From NCBI GenBank assembly GCA_948999435.1, contig CARJCM010000004.1, forward strand, positions 1 through 39,318: a stretch of 39,318 bases of DNA. The letters are read 5' to 3'. This document shows positions 6,597 to 14,578 of the stretch, piece after piece. The notes beneath the pieces were generated by a model. The model was not told the DNA's origin, ran no database searches, and was given only the letters and a program-made list of their open reading frames with translations. This DNA comes from an uncultured Bacilli bacterium. GTDB lineage: Bacteria > Bacillota_I > Bacilli_A > RF39 > UBA660. Numbering within the stretch: the stretch's first letter is position 1; each line of letters starts with the position of its first letter. A program made the translations under genes and the position numbers.

Positions 6597-7496
6597 GACT
6601 AAGACTGCGCTTATTAAAGCTTGCATAATTCTTCCTTTTAAAAAGCTAGAATAAGAAATAGAAGTATCTTCTAATATTGCTTTTATTTGCGTATGAATAC
6701 TAATACCACCAAAAGAGATAATCGAAATAGCGATTATTTCTTTTAATTTAGAAGCAATTGTAATTGTACCAAGTAAATTAAGACCATTTGTAATTTCTAA
6801 GAAACCAGAGATTAATACTTTTAGAAAATCTGAAGTTGGTATTATTTGAACAATTAAGAATGAAAGAATCATATAAAAAACGATTGTCCCCAAAATCATT
6901 AATAACGTATTTATCGCTTTAGAAATACTTTTTATTAAAACATTACCAATATTTAAACTAATATTATGATTTATTTGATTTTCTCTAATTAGAGGTGCAT
7001 GTTTTCTCACTATAATACCTATAATAATATTACTAACGTAATGAATTAAAATAATTTTAATTACCGAGTTTATTGGAAACATACTAGATAATATTAAAGT
7101 TAAAAAAAGGGGATTAGAAAAATAAGTAAAATAAAGATAATGGGAAGCTTCAGTTTCATTAATATTATTATTAGCAACTAAATTCTTTAAAATGTAAGCT
7201 TGACTAGGAGTGCCACTAATAAGGCTCATAATAAACACATAAGCAGCAATACCACTTGTATGAAAAAGTTTTTTAAATAAAGGATTAAATAATTTATAAA
7301 AGTAAAAAGGAAGGCCAGCATTTACTAGAATATCATTGATAATAAACATCGGGAATAAGGAAACAAAAACTTTATTTAAAAACAAGTTAACCGCATTAAT
7401 AATAACTCCCGCTACTACATTATTATTTTTAAAAATAAAAAAAATGGCAATGAAGCAAAATAAACAAAAAGTAAAGTTAATAATTTTTTCTTTCAT
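6585..7496 (-). CDS. ylbJ: Sporulation integral membrane protein YlbJ
   Basis: 303 aa with about eight membrane segments. Nucleoside-recognition (Gate) domain features include FPMFIINDILVNAG, the loop SLISGTPSQAYILKNLVA and, near the C-terminus, ITNGLNLLG and SFGGISIHTQI. YlbJ is needed for spore cortex formation in Bacillus and is under mother-cell control there. The ribosome-binding site is AGGAGATTATTT. It is divergent from ylbL across about 45 bp; in Bacillus ylbJ and ylbL are also neighbours, but with a different orientation. It is smaller than Bacillus YlbJ (about 408 aa). Confidence 0.85.
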   Translation of the reverse strand: MKEKIINFTFCLFCFIAIFFIFKNNNVVAGVIINAVNLFLNKVFVSLFPMFIINDILVNAGLPFYFYKLFNPLFKKLFHTSGIAAYVFIMSLISGTPSQAYILKNLVANNNINETEASHYLYFTYFSNPLFLTLILSSMFPINSVIKIILIHYVSNIIIGIIVRKHAPLIRENQINHNISLNIGNVLIKSISKAINTLLMILGTIVFYMILSFLIVQIIPTSDFLKVLISGFLEITNGLNLLGTITIASKLKEIIAISIISFGGISIHTQIKAILEDTSISYSSFLKGRIMQALISAVLVLLF

Positions 7497-7540
7497 AAAT
7501 AATCTCCTACGTGATATAATTTAATAAGGTGATGAAAATA

Positions 7541-8548
7541 ATGTTTACTAAAATATATGAGAAATCCAAAGATTTTATCAAAGAAAATTATAAAAGTTTA
7601 ATAGTATTAGTTATAATATTTATGGTTTTTACAATAGAATTACCATATTCGATATATACTCCAGGTGGAGCAGTCAATTTAAATGACCGAGTAAATGTTG
7701 AAAATAAAGAAGAAGTTAAAGGCTCATTTAATATGGCTTATGTATCAATGGTTAAAGGCTCTATTCCATTTTTATTATTATCCAAAGTATTCCCAGATTG
7801 GGATATAGTAAAAAAAGAAGATATAACAGCTAAAGGTGAATCAATGGATGAATTAATGATACGTGAACGTCTTTATTTACAAGAATCTATGGATAATGCA
7901 ATAATAAATGCTTATCAAAAAGCAAGTAAAGAAATAAATATTAAAAGTATTATAAATAATGTCAGCTATATATCAGAAGAATCTGAGTCAGATTTAAAAG
8001 TAGGAGACCAAATTATAAGTGTCAATGGTACTAATATATCTAGTATTGCGGAACTTAAAGAAATAGTTGAAAAGCTAAATGAAAATAAAAAAGTTAATTT
8101 AAAAATCAAGCGTAAAGATAAAGAACGTGATGCTTATGCTACTACATATAAAATAGATGGTGTAACTAAAATAGGTATAAGTTTTGTAACTACTTATGAT
8201 TATGAAGCAACACCTAATGTTAATATAAAATCTAAAGCTACAGAAGCTGGTTCTAGTGGAGGCTTAATGATGAGCTTAACAGTTTATAACCAATTAACAG
8301 AAACTGATATAACAAAAGGTAAGAAAATAGTTGGTACAGGTACTATAGATATTGATGGTAATGTTGGCGAAATAGGTGGAGTTAAATACAAACTTATCGG
8401 AGCTGTTAAAAATAAAGCAGACATCTTTATTTGTCCTGAAGAAAATTATGAAGAAGCAATAAGTGTTGCTAAAGATAAAGATTATGATATTAAAATAATA
8501 AGTGCTAAAACATTTGATGAAGCATTAGAAAAACTAGCAAACATTTAA
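7541..8548 (+). CDS. ylbL: YlbL/SepM-like PDZ-Lon (S16) membrane protease
   Basis: 336 aa from the ATG at 7541. The upstream GTG/ATG at 7529/7532 overlap the ribosome-binding site AAGGTGATG, so they are not preferred. The layout is an N-terminal membrane anchor (about residues 20-40), PDZ domain (about 125-195; LKVGDQIISVNGTNI) and Lon-like catalytic domain. Ser lies in AGSSGGLMMSL and Lys in GGVKYKLIGAVKNK, forming the S16 dyad. Relatives process peptides and stress regulators at the membrane surface. TATAAT at 7515-7520 may be its -10. Confidence 0.88.
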   Translation: MFTKIYEKSKDFIKENYKSLIVLVIIFMVFTIELPYSIYTPGGAVNLNDRVNVENKEEVKGSFNMAYVSMVKGSIPFLLLSKVFPDWDIVKKEDITAKGESMDELMIRERLYLQESMDNAIINAYQKASKEINIKSIINNVSYISEESESDLKVGDQIISVNGTNISSIAELKEIVEKLNENKKVNLKIKRKDKERDAYATTYKIDGVTKIGISFVTTYDYEATPNVNIKSKATEAGSSGGLMMSLTVYNQLTETDITKGKKIVGTGTIDIDGNVGEIGGVKYKLIGAVKNKADIFICPEENYEEAISVAKDKDYDIKIISAKTFDEALEKLANI

Positions 8549-8574
8549 AAAAACTAAGGGAATCCTTAGTTTTA
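8549..8574. terminator. Bidirectional terminator between ylbL and the 8572 gene
   Basis: A perfect 9-10 bp stem AAACTAAGG/CCTTAGTTT (8551-8559 with 8564-8572), loop GAAT, with A-rich and T-rich flanks. It contains the stop codon of the minus-strand gene. Confidence 0.85.
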
Positions 8575-9387
8575 AAATGGCAATTCGTATCTCTTATCTA
8601 TTTCTCTTACAAGTCGTATAAGGTTATCAGGAGCTTTACATAATTCAGCTTTATTTATAATTTTATCGGCATCTAATCTAGATTCAACCTGGCACCATTT
8701 TAAGAACCTTTCAGCTTGAACATCATTTTTTAAAGCAAAATAGACTGGTGCAATATAATTTATATAACCTCTACATTCAATTAAATCAGGTGCTATTTTA
8801 CGAACTCTATTAGGAGCTATAAACTTTCCAAGATTAATTTCGTCTAAACATGCTGGATAGGGAAGTCTGGATGCCTCTATACCAAAGATTCTTTTTTCTT
8901 CTTGAGTAACTTTTTCTGGAGTATAAGCTAAATCTCTTAAAAATAAATTTATCATTATTTCTAGTTCCCATTGTTCGAAAGAGCCTAATGAACATAAATA
9001 ATCTCTAAAATTTGCAAATTTATATGCTTTTTGTCTAAAGTCATCACTACTTTTAGCATTAACTACAATGCTATAGAAACATTCAAACAATGCAAAACTC
9101 ATATTCCTAGAAGTTTCTTTAGTTCTATCTAATTCAAAAGATACCGCATCAACATCAATGCCTTTATCTTTTGCTTTATTTAAAGTGTTATCTATACCAT
9201 TATTAATTAATGTTTCTTGTCTATCATAAAGAGCTCTCTGCTGAGTTGAATCTGAACTATGTAAAATTAATTCTCCATCATATGAAAAAGATATATTATT
9301 AGTTTGAAATACGTTAGAATAAAAATTATTTAAATCTTCCCGATAACAATCTACAACTTTTCTTTTTAAACTACCACTTATTTGCAA
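8572..9387 (-). CDS. Unknown protein encoded with a TtcA-like enzyme
   Basis: 271 aa, mostly helical and soluble by appearance, with no membrane segment, signal peptide or motif I recognise. The start is TTG at 9387, with GGTGAT at the end of the upstream gene as ribosome-binding site; no nearer ATG fits. It follows the TtcA-like gene by only 2 bp, so the two form an operon, and a link to tRNA modification or sulfur chemistry is conceivable but unproven. Composition matches its neighbours. It ends in a shared bidirectional terminator. Confidence 0.65.
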   Translation of the reverse strand: MQISGSLKRKVVDCYREDLNNFYSNVFQTNNISFSYDGELILHSSDSTQQRALYDRQETLINNGIDNTLNKAKDKGIDVDAVSFELDRTKETSRNMSFALFECFYSIVVNAKSSDDFRQKAYKFANFRDYLCSLGSFEQWELEIMINLFLRDLAYTPEKVTQEEKRIFGIEASRLPYPACLDEINLGKFIAPNRVRKIAPDLIECRGYINYIAPVYFALKNDVQAERFLKWCQVESRLDADKIINKAELCKAPDNLIRLVREIDKRYELPF

Positions 9388-9389
9388 AT

Positions 9390-10217
9390 TTAATCACCAT
9401 CCTCATAATCATCTAAAAAATAATATTTATAATTATCTTTTTTATACCCTAGTATTTGAGTTAAATTAATATTTTCCATACTTTTAAAAATATTATATTC
9501 AATATACGGATTAACTTTTCTAAGGTCATCAATTAACTTTTTTATTTCTTTTCTTTTGCTTTTTTCTTCATCAATATTTTCTTTAGTCATTTTACATGCA
9601 CAATTTAGAAAAGTCAAATTATTATATTTACTCCAAGCTACAATATCATGCTCTTTAATATAGTACATAGGTCTAATTAATTCCAATCCTTGAAAATTTT
9701 CACTATGAAGTTTTGGCATCATAGTTTTTATTTCAGCACCATATAACATACTAAGTAAATTAGTTTCAATCACATCATCAAAATGATGACCAAGCGCTAT
9801 TTTATTACAACCTAGCTCTTGAGCTTTACTATAAAGATGACCCCGCCGCATTCTAGCACACATATAACAAGGACTTTTAGCATTCATTACATCAAGAGAA
9901 GGAAATATATCACTATCAAAAACTAGAATTGGCACTCCTAAAGTTTTAGCATTATTAATAATAAGATTTAAGTGTTTCTCAGTATAACCTGGATTCATAA
10001 CAACAAACTTAGCATCAAAATGTAATTTACCATGTTTTTTAATTTCTTGAAAGCACTTCGCCATCAAAAAAGAATCTTTACCGCCACTAATACAAACCAT
10101 AATTTTATCATTTTCTTGTATTAATTCATAATCTCTAATAGCTTTCGTAAATTTACACCATATTTCTTTCCGATACTTTTTAATAATACTACGTTCAATT
10201 TCTAGTGTATGTTCCAT
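9390..10217 (-). CDS. TtcA-family PP-loop ATPase (tRNA 2-thiolation type)
   Basis: 275 aa from the ATG at 10217, preceded by AAGAGG; an in-frame ATG at 10265 lies upstream of the predicted promoter. The PP-loop CISGGKDSFLM (residues ~44-54) binds ATP. The TtcA pair CYMCARMRRG and a later CAC give the cysteines expected for an iron-sulfur cluster, and ALGHHFDDVIETNLLSML is the conserved TtcA stretch. The family thiolates cytidine 32 in tRNA or related targets. Some Firmicute homologues have other roles, so the exact substrate is open. Confidence 0.82.
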   Translation of the reverse strand: MEHTLEIERSIIKKYRKEIWCKFTKAIRDYELIQENDKIMVCISGGKDSFLMAKCFQEIKKHGKLHFDAKFVVMNPGYTEKHLNLIINNAKTLGVPILVFDSDIFPSLDVMNAKSPCYMCARMRRGHLYSKAQELGCNKIALGHHFDDVIETNLLSMLYGAEIKTMMPKLHSENFQGLELIRPMYYIKEHDIVAWSKYNNLTFLNCACKMTKENIDEEKSKRKEIKKLIDDLRKVNPYIEYNIFKSMENINLTQILGYKKDNYKYYFLDDYEDGD

Positions 10218-10236
10218 AATAAAACCTCTTGTTCCT

Positions 10237-10288
10237 ATTATATTATAAATAAAAAAAACTTGCAATAACTAAGATTTATTGTTAGAAT
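10237..10288. promoter_or_regulatory. Back-to-back promoters sharing one palindromic -35 box
   Basis: TTGCAA at 10260-10265 is its own reverse complement. On the plus strand it is 17 bp from TAGAAT (10283-10288), reading to the gene at 10316. On the minus strand it is 17 bp from TATAAT (10242-10237), reading to the TtcA-like gene. One polymerase would exclude the other. Confidence 0.7.
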
Positions 10289-10315
10289 AATAAAATGCAA
10301 AAAGGAGAAGATTAT

Positions 10316-11263
10316 ATGATAAGTGAGATATACACTAAAATAGGGGAAGCATATGAGAAAAAGAAATATTATAAAGTTATAGTATTAGTAGAAGGCGCAT
10401 TAAAAGTTCCCAAATTTGGAGTTGATCGTAACATTATGTATCAGTATGCTAATTCTTTAATTAAAACCCATAGAGTAGAAGACGGCATAAAAGTATTAAG
10501 AATATTAAAAGGATTAGATAAACATCCCAAAATGACAGAAACAGTAGATAAAATTCTTAAAAGATATGATGAACAACAAAAGATACAATTGCCATTGGAA
10601 GAATTTTTAGCCGAAGGTTATAAATTAGAAGAAGGATTAGCAGTTTTTTTAAAACCCGATTGCAAGTTTTTATATGAGGAAGATAATCATATAAAGTATT
10701 TAAGTAGTCCATTTATGATTTGGAAAATAGTTGATGGTTGTATTTTTGCTTTTCCAATTGAGGATCGTGAAATACATGGTCACATATTATTTGCAGATTT
10801 ATATTTTAAAAATACAAATCAAACTGTTTATCCAAGTTTAGTTTCATTTAGAGTAGAAGATATTTCCCATATAGATAGAAAATTAGGAGAATTAGATTAT
10901 ACTAGTGTAATTAAAGATTTATATGAAAGATATTGTGTTTTAAATACTATTCAAAATAATCCCAAAAACTATTTTGTAACAGAAATAGAAAAAAATTTCT
11001 TAATATCTGTAGGTGATATTATAAGTATATATGATTGCGCAGATAGAGTAAGAAGGTATTATTACATAATCGCAGTTGATGAAAGTGAAGGACCATATAA
11101 AGGAGTAGCTATAACTCATAGAAATGGCGAAATATATTTAAAAAATACTGATATAATTGAAATACCTACATCAAGTTATATAATGGGAAAATTAAATATA
11201 TCAGAAGAAAATCGTCAAAGATTAGAGAAAGATACAGCAGATTTAATAGGACCTAAAAGATAA
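10316..11263 (+). CDS. Unknown soluble protein, helical N-terminus
   Basis: 315 aa from the ATG at 10316 (AAAGGAG lies 10 bases upstream, inside the longer frame from 10295). The N-terminal 90 residues look TPR-like (IYTKIGEAYEKKKYYKVIVLVEGAL, then YANSLIKTHRVEDGIKVLRIL). The rest is a mixed alpha/beta domain with no motif I recognise. No membrane segment is seen. It has its own promoter, divergent from the TtcA-like operon, and its own terminator, so it is a single-gene unit. Confidence 0.65.
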   Translation: MISEIYTKIGEAYEKKKYYKVIVLVEGALKVPKFGVDRNIMYQYANSLIKTHRVEDGIKVLRILKGLDKHPKMTETVDKILKRYDEQQKIQLPLEEFLAEGYKLEEGLAVFLKPDCKFLYEEDNHIKYLSSPFMIWKIVDGCIFAFPIEDREIHGHILFADLYFKNTNQTVYPSLVSFRVEDISHIDRKLGELDYTSVIKDLYERYCVLNTIQNNPKNYFVTEIEKNFLISVGDIISIYDCADRVRRYYYIIAVDESEGPYKGVAITHRNGEIYLKNTDIIEIPTSSYIMGKLNISEENRQRLEKDTADLIGPKR

Positions 11264-11288
11264 AAAGTATAAATAGCGTACTTTTTTT
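11262..11288 (+). terminator. Terminator of the 10316 gene
   Basis: AAAAAGTA and TACTTTTT flank a 9-nt loop, with the T-run continuing to about 11288. Confidence 0.65.
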
Positions 11289-11308
11289 AATTTTTCTCAA
11301 AAAGAATC

Positions 11309-11337
11309 TTGAAACTACAAAGAAATTATGCTATTAT
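11309..11337 (+). promoter_or_regulatory. tRNA promoter
   Basis: TTGAAA at 11309-11314, 17-bp spacer, TATTAT at 11332-11337, ending 12 bp before the first tRNA. Confidence 0.75.
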
Positions 11338-11349
11338 TAAAAAGCAAGT

Positions 11350-11426
11350 GGACCCTTAGCTCAGTTGGTTAGAGCATCCGGCTCATAACCGGGCGGTCGT
11401 AGGTTCGAGTCCTACAGGGTCCACCA
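11350..11426 (+). tRNA. tRNA-Ile2 (anticodon CAU, lysidine type) or tRNA-Met
   Basis: 77 nt including encoded CCA (11424-11426). Acceptor GGACCCT/AGGGTCC, D-loop, anticodon CAT at 11384-11386 and a T-arm with GTTCGAG are all present. It is not the initiator, since position 1 pairs with 72. The C4-G69 and C5-G68 pairs in the acceptor are determinants for lysidine synthase TilS, and the sequence resembles the Ile2(CAU) tRNAs I remember, so it probably reads AUA codons as Ile after modification. Automatic pipelines often call such tRNAs Met. Confidence 0.9.
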
Positions 11427-11438
11427 TTTTTTGATTTT

Positions 11439-11522
11439 GCGCGTATGGCGGAATTGGTAGACGCACTAGACTTAGGATCTAGCGGGCTTCCCATGGGGGT
11501 TCAAGTCCCTCTACGCGCACCA
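11439..11522 (+). tRNA. tRNA-Leu (anticodon UAG)
   Basis: 84 nt with encoded CCA. Acceptor GCGCGTA/TACGCGC, anticodon stem CTAGA/TCTAG, anticodon TAG at 11473-11475, and the long variable arm typical of class II tRNAs (Leu). It lies 12 bp after the CAU tRNA in the same transcript. Confidence 0.95.
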
Positions 11523-11533
11523 ACTTGTTACTT

Positions 11534-11556
11534 AGTCCTTATTTAAGGACTTTTTT
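11534..11556 (+). terminator. Terminator of the tRNA pair
   Basis: AGTCCTT (11534-11540) pairs with AAGGACT (11545-11551) around an ATTT loop, followed by a T-run. The remaining 178 bp to the next gene hold no other clear feature. Confidence 0.85.
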
Positions 11557-11734
11557 AATACTTATTTTTAATTTCCTTCTAATATTTTTTATTTAATATG
11601 TTTTTGCTTTTTCTAAAAGAAATTATATAATTATAATAAAACAGCATGAAACTTTAAGTTTTGGGTTTTAATATAGCAAAAATTATGTTAGAATATATAA
11701 AAAATTTATGAAGAGAAAAGAACAGGGGAAAATT

Positions 11735-12298
11735 ATGAATAGAAATTTAGTTATAATATATGCGTATATAATGTTAGAATGTCGTTTATCACTTGAAGAA
11801 GCAAGTAGAATTTTTCACATAGACAAAGATACTTTAAAAAATAATTTCAATCTTACTATATTTCCAAAAGAGATTTTGGAAGCATTGGAATACTTAGAGT
11901 TTGAAGCTACAAATTATGATTTAGATAATAAAAGAGGACTTTTTAAAGCTAATTTATATGTAAGAAGATTAAGAAAAATATTAGCTAAACCAAAAGGTGA
12001 AGAACGAGGTCAAGAATTAGAAGCTCTAGTTAATGATTTAAAAGGTCCAGACATAAGATTTGTTTTAGAAAAAAACACAATAGGAGTTTTATATACAAAA
12101 GAAGAAAAAGAACAAATTTTAAAATATCGTTTAAAATTCAAACTTCCTGGGAAAAGAATGGAAGAACTTTTTCACATCAGTAATGAAAGTATTATTAGAT
12201 GGGAAAGGAAATTACCAGAATGCGAATTAAAAACTCGTTTAGAAATATTAAGAAGATTTTTAAATAATAGCTACAAAGGACCAAGAAGTAGAAAATAA
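11735..12298 (+). CDS. Unknown protein with two helix-turn-helix-like segments
   Basis: 187 aa from the ATG at 11735 (AGGGG ribosome-binding site), rather than the ATG at 11708. An N-terminal HTH-like stretch (LSLEEASRIFHIDKDTLKNN, about residues 18-37) and a C-terminal one (LPGKRMEELFHISNESIIRW, about 142-161) flank a basic helical middle. Two such modules suggest DNA binding, possibly a small regulator or transposase-derived protein. No catalytic motif is seen and I know no name for the family. Confidence 0.6.
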   Translation: MNRNLVIIYAYIMLECRLSLEEASRIFHIDKDTLKNNFNLTIFPKEILEALEYLEFEATNYDLDNKRGLFKANLYVRRLRKILAKPKGEERGQELEALVNDLKGPDIRFVLEKNTIGVLYTKEEKEQILKYRLKFKLPGKRMEELFHISNESIIRWERKLPECELKTRLEILRRFLNNSYKGPRSRK

Positions 12299-12353
12299 AT
12301 TCTTTATCTTTATTGTTATTCATGTTATACTAAAAACATAAGGAGTGAACGAT

Positions 12354-12821
12354 ATGGAGAATAAATATTATTTAGCGATTGAAACCAAACCTAATAATTA
12401 TTTTCCTCTTAACTTGTTAGATATAAAATTATTTAATAAAACATCTAATAAAATTGAAGAAATAGATTCATTAACTTTAAAATACACTAAAAGAGAAATA
12501 ATGGAAGCTATTAAAGAAGCTAATTTATTAGAAATAGATTATGATATGCCTTTAGTAATTATATATGTTGAAAAAGAAAAGACTAGAAAAGTTGAAGCTT
12601 TAACAAAAGATAATAGTTTTGACATGTGGGAGAGTCTAAAAGAAAACTATCAAGATAAAAATTATTGTAATAAAATCATTAATTTTCTAAACAACAAAAT
12701 AAGTGATGACACATTAAATATATTAAAGAATAATAAAGGACAGGAAGAATTCTTAAAAATAATCAGTGAGTTACCATATTTTACGGAAAGAAAGTTATAT
12801 TTTTACTTATATGAAAACTAA
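12354..12821 (+). CDS. Unknown small protein upstream of a Xer recombinase
   Basis: 155 aa from the ATG at 12354 (AAGGAG eight bases upstream). Acidic and soluble, with no recognised motif. The end overlaps the most likely start of the xer gene by about 11 bp, so the two are probably translationally coupled. Nothing in the sequence indicates function. Confidence 0.6.
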   Translation: MENKYYLAIETKPNNYFPLNLLDIKLFNKTSNKIEEIDSLTLKYTKREIMEAIKEANLLEIDYDMPLVIIYVEKEKTRKVEALTKDNSFDMWESLKENYQDKNYCNKIINFLNNKISDDTLNILKNNKGQEEFLKIISELPYFTERKLYFYLYEN

Positions 12822-13707
12822 TATGCAAGACTACATCACATCTTTTAAAGAATATTTAATATATGAATTAAACTATTCAGAAAAAACTGCAACTACTTAC
12901 GAGTTAGCTTTATTAGAATATGAAAAATTTTTAAAAGATAAAAACTTAAATTTTAAAAGTGTAACTAACAAAGAAGCCAATTTATATAAAGCTCATTTAA
13001 TTGAGAAAGGTTATGAAAATAAAACTTCAGCTTTACATATGAGCGCTGCGCGCACTTTTTATAATTATTTAGTAGAGATTAAAGAATGTATAGAAAATCC
13101 TTTCAATGGTATAAAAAATCCTAAAATAGCAAAGAAATTACCAAATTTTTTAAAAGATAGTGAAATCACTGATTTATTTAGTGATATTAATTATGATAAC
13201 GATATTGAGATTAGAGATATATTTATAATTGAATTGTTATATACAACAGGTCTTAGAGTAAGTGAATTATGTAATATAAAAGTATCAGATTTAAATAATG
13301 GTTCCCTAAAAGTAACCGGTAAAGGAAGTAAAGAAAGAATTGTTTATTATAAAGCTTGTGATGAGTATTTATTAAATTATTATTTAAAGAATACGAGAGT
13401 AAATATTTTAAATGGTAGTTCCAGTGAATATCTTTTTCCTAATAAATTTGGTAAGCCTTTAACTACAAGAACTATTGAAAATATTGTAAAAAAATATACC
13501 GAGAAAAAAGAAATAAAAAGTAAAGTTACCCCTCACACATTAAGACATACTTATGCCACTGATTTACTTAATAATGGCGCTGATATTCGTTCAGTTGGGG
13601 AATTATTAGGTCATGAATCTCTTAGTACTACCCAGATATATACTCATGTAACTAGTGATAGATTAAAAAGTGTTTATAGTAAGACTCATCCTCGTGCTAA
13701 AAAATAA
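12811..13707 (+). CDS. xerD: Tyrosine recombinase XerC/XerD
   Basis: 298 aa from the ATG at 12811, the usual XerD length. An N-terminal SAM-like core-binding domain (about 5-90) precedes the catalytic domain, with Arg149 in TGLRVSEL, Lys in TGKGSKERI, His242 and Arg245 in HTLRH, His268 in GHESLSTT and Tyr277 in IYTHV. The full RKHRHY set indicates an active enzyme. The role is dimer resolution of the chromosome at dif. XerC and XerD cannot be told apart confidently here. No attachment site or integron-like array is adjacent. A later ATG at 12823 is an alternative start. Confidence 0.85.
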   Translation: MKTNMQDYITSFKEYLIYELNYSEKTATTYELALLEYEKFLKDKNLNFKSVTNKEANLYKAHLIEKGYENKTSALHMSAARTFYNYLVEIKECIENPFNGIKNPKIAKKLPNFLKDSEITDLFSDINYDNDIEIRDIFIIELLYTTGLRVSELCNIKVSDLNNGSLKVTGKGSKERIVYYKACDEYLLNYYLKNTRVNILNGSSSEYLFPNKFGKPLTTRTIENIVKKYTEKKEIKSKVTPHTLRHTYATDLLNNGADIRSVGELLGHESLSTTQIYTHVTSDRLKSVYSKTHPRAKK

Positions 13708-13767
13708 TTAAAAGAACTTGTTATTTTTAAATTAATTATTTATAATTAGTATAAGGGAGGTAAAAAG

Positions 13768-14502
13768 ATGAAGAAAGGTAAAATTATTATTCTTGGGGTA
13801 AGTTTAATAGTATTAATTGGTTTGATTATTTTTGCAAGTACCAAAACACTTGATGATGGTCATTTAAGAATTGAAGGTATTAGAGTAAAAGTACCAAATG
13901 GAACTTTATCTGTTGAAGAATGCGATAAAGAAACAGCGAATGTAGCATATTGTGAAAAAAACTTTGAAGTAAATGGCAAGGAAGCCAAAATAGAGTTTAA
14001 GTATCAAGATTTTAAAGAAAGTGGTTACCCAACAACATTAATCGCTACTATAAATGGTCATGAATTCTTTAAAAAAGAAAACTTAAATTTAGAAGTAATG
14101 GGAAGTAATGAATATTCTATGTTCCGTAATTTTAAAGTTATGAATGATTATATAGTATTTACATATACAAATGGTACAAGTGGTAGGACTACAACTCTAT
14201 ATGCTATTGATTTAGAAGGTAATGTTATTTTAGAAGATAAAGACATAGATAAAGATAGTATGGTATTAAAAGATTATACAACATTCATAAGTTATGATAA
14301 AAATGTTATTACAGTTTATGCTACAAGAATGGTTCAAGATATAGCATATCAAGATAAACATATATGTAGTGCTAATAAAAAAGATATTGTTGAAGCATAT
14401 TATGAATATACTCTAAAAAAGGGTAAATTTACTAAAAAGCAAACTAAAACTATAACAGCCAAAGAATTTATCGAAAATAAGAAAATCGAATGTTCAGAAT
14501 AG
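13768..14502 (+). CDS. Unknown membrane-anchored extracytoplasmic protein
   Basis: 244 aa. A basic start and one N-terminal membrane segment (about residues 5-24) with no lipobox Cys are followed by a beta-rich outer domain. Cysteines at CDKETANVAYC and later at HIC and ECSE could form disulfides. The ribosome-binding site AAGGGAGG is strong. It stands alone between xer and tgt and ends with its own terminator. Function not recognised. Confidence 0.6.
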   Translation: MKKGKIIILGVSLIVLIGLIIFASTKTLDDGHLRIEGIRVKVPNGTLSVEECDKETANVAYCEKNFEVNGKEAKIEFKYQDFKESGYPTTLIATINGHEFFKKENLNLEVMGSNEYSMFRNFKVMNDYIVFTYTNGTSGRTTTLYAIDLEGNVILEDKDIDKDSMVLKDYTTFISYDKNVITVYATRMVQDIAYQDKHICSANKKDIVEAYYEYTLKKGKFTKKQTKTITAKEFIENKKIECSE

Positions 14503-14522
14503 GAAGTAAATCTTCTTTTTTC
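14503..14522 (+). terminator. Terminator after the 13768 gene
   Basis: A short GAAG/CTTC stem with a TAAAT loop, then a T-run. Confidence 0.6.
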
Positions 14523-14524
14523 TT

Positions 14525-14553
14525 TTGCATGAAATATCAAGATATGATATAAT
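14525..14553 (+). promoter_or_regulatory. Promoter of tgt
   Basis: TTGCAT at 14525-14530, 17-bp spacer, TATAAT at 14548-14553. This rules out an ATG start at 14529 for tgt. Confidence 0.75.
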
Positions 14554-14578
14554 TTTAAAGAAAGAAGTGGCGGTACTA

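Noticed and set aside
12811..13707. Xer-family recombinase as a sign of an integrated element or integron
   Set aside because: The protein has the length and motifs of housekeeping XerC/D, and no attachment sites, cargo genes or repeat arrays flank it.
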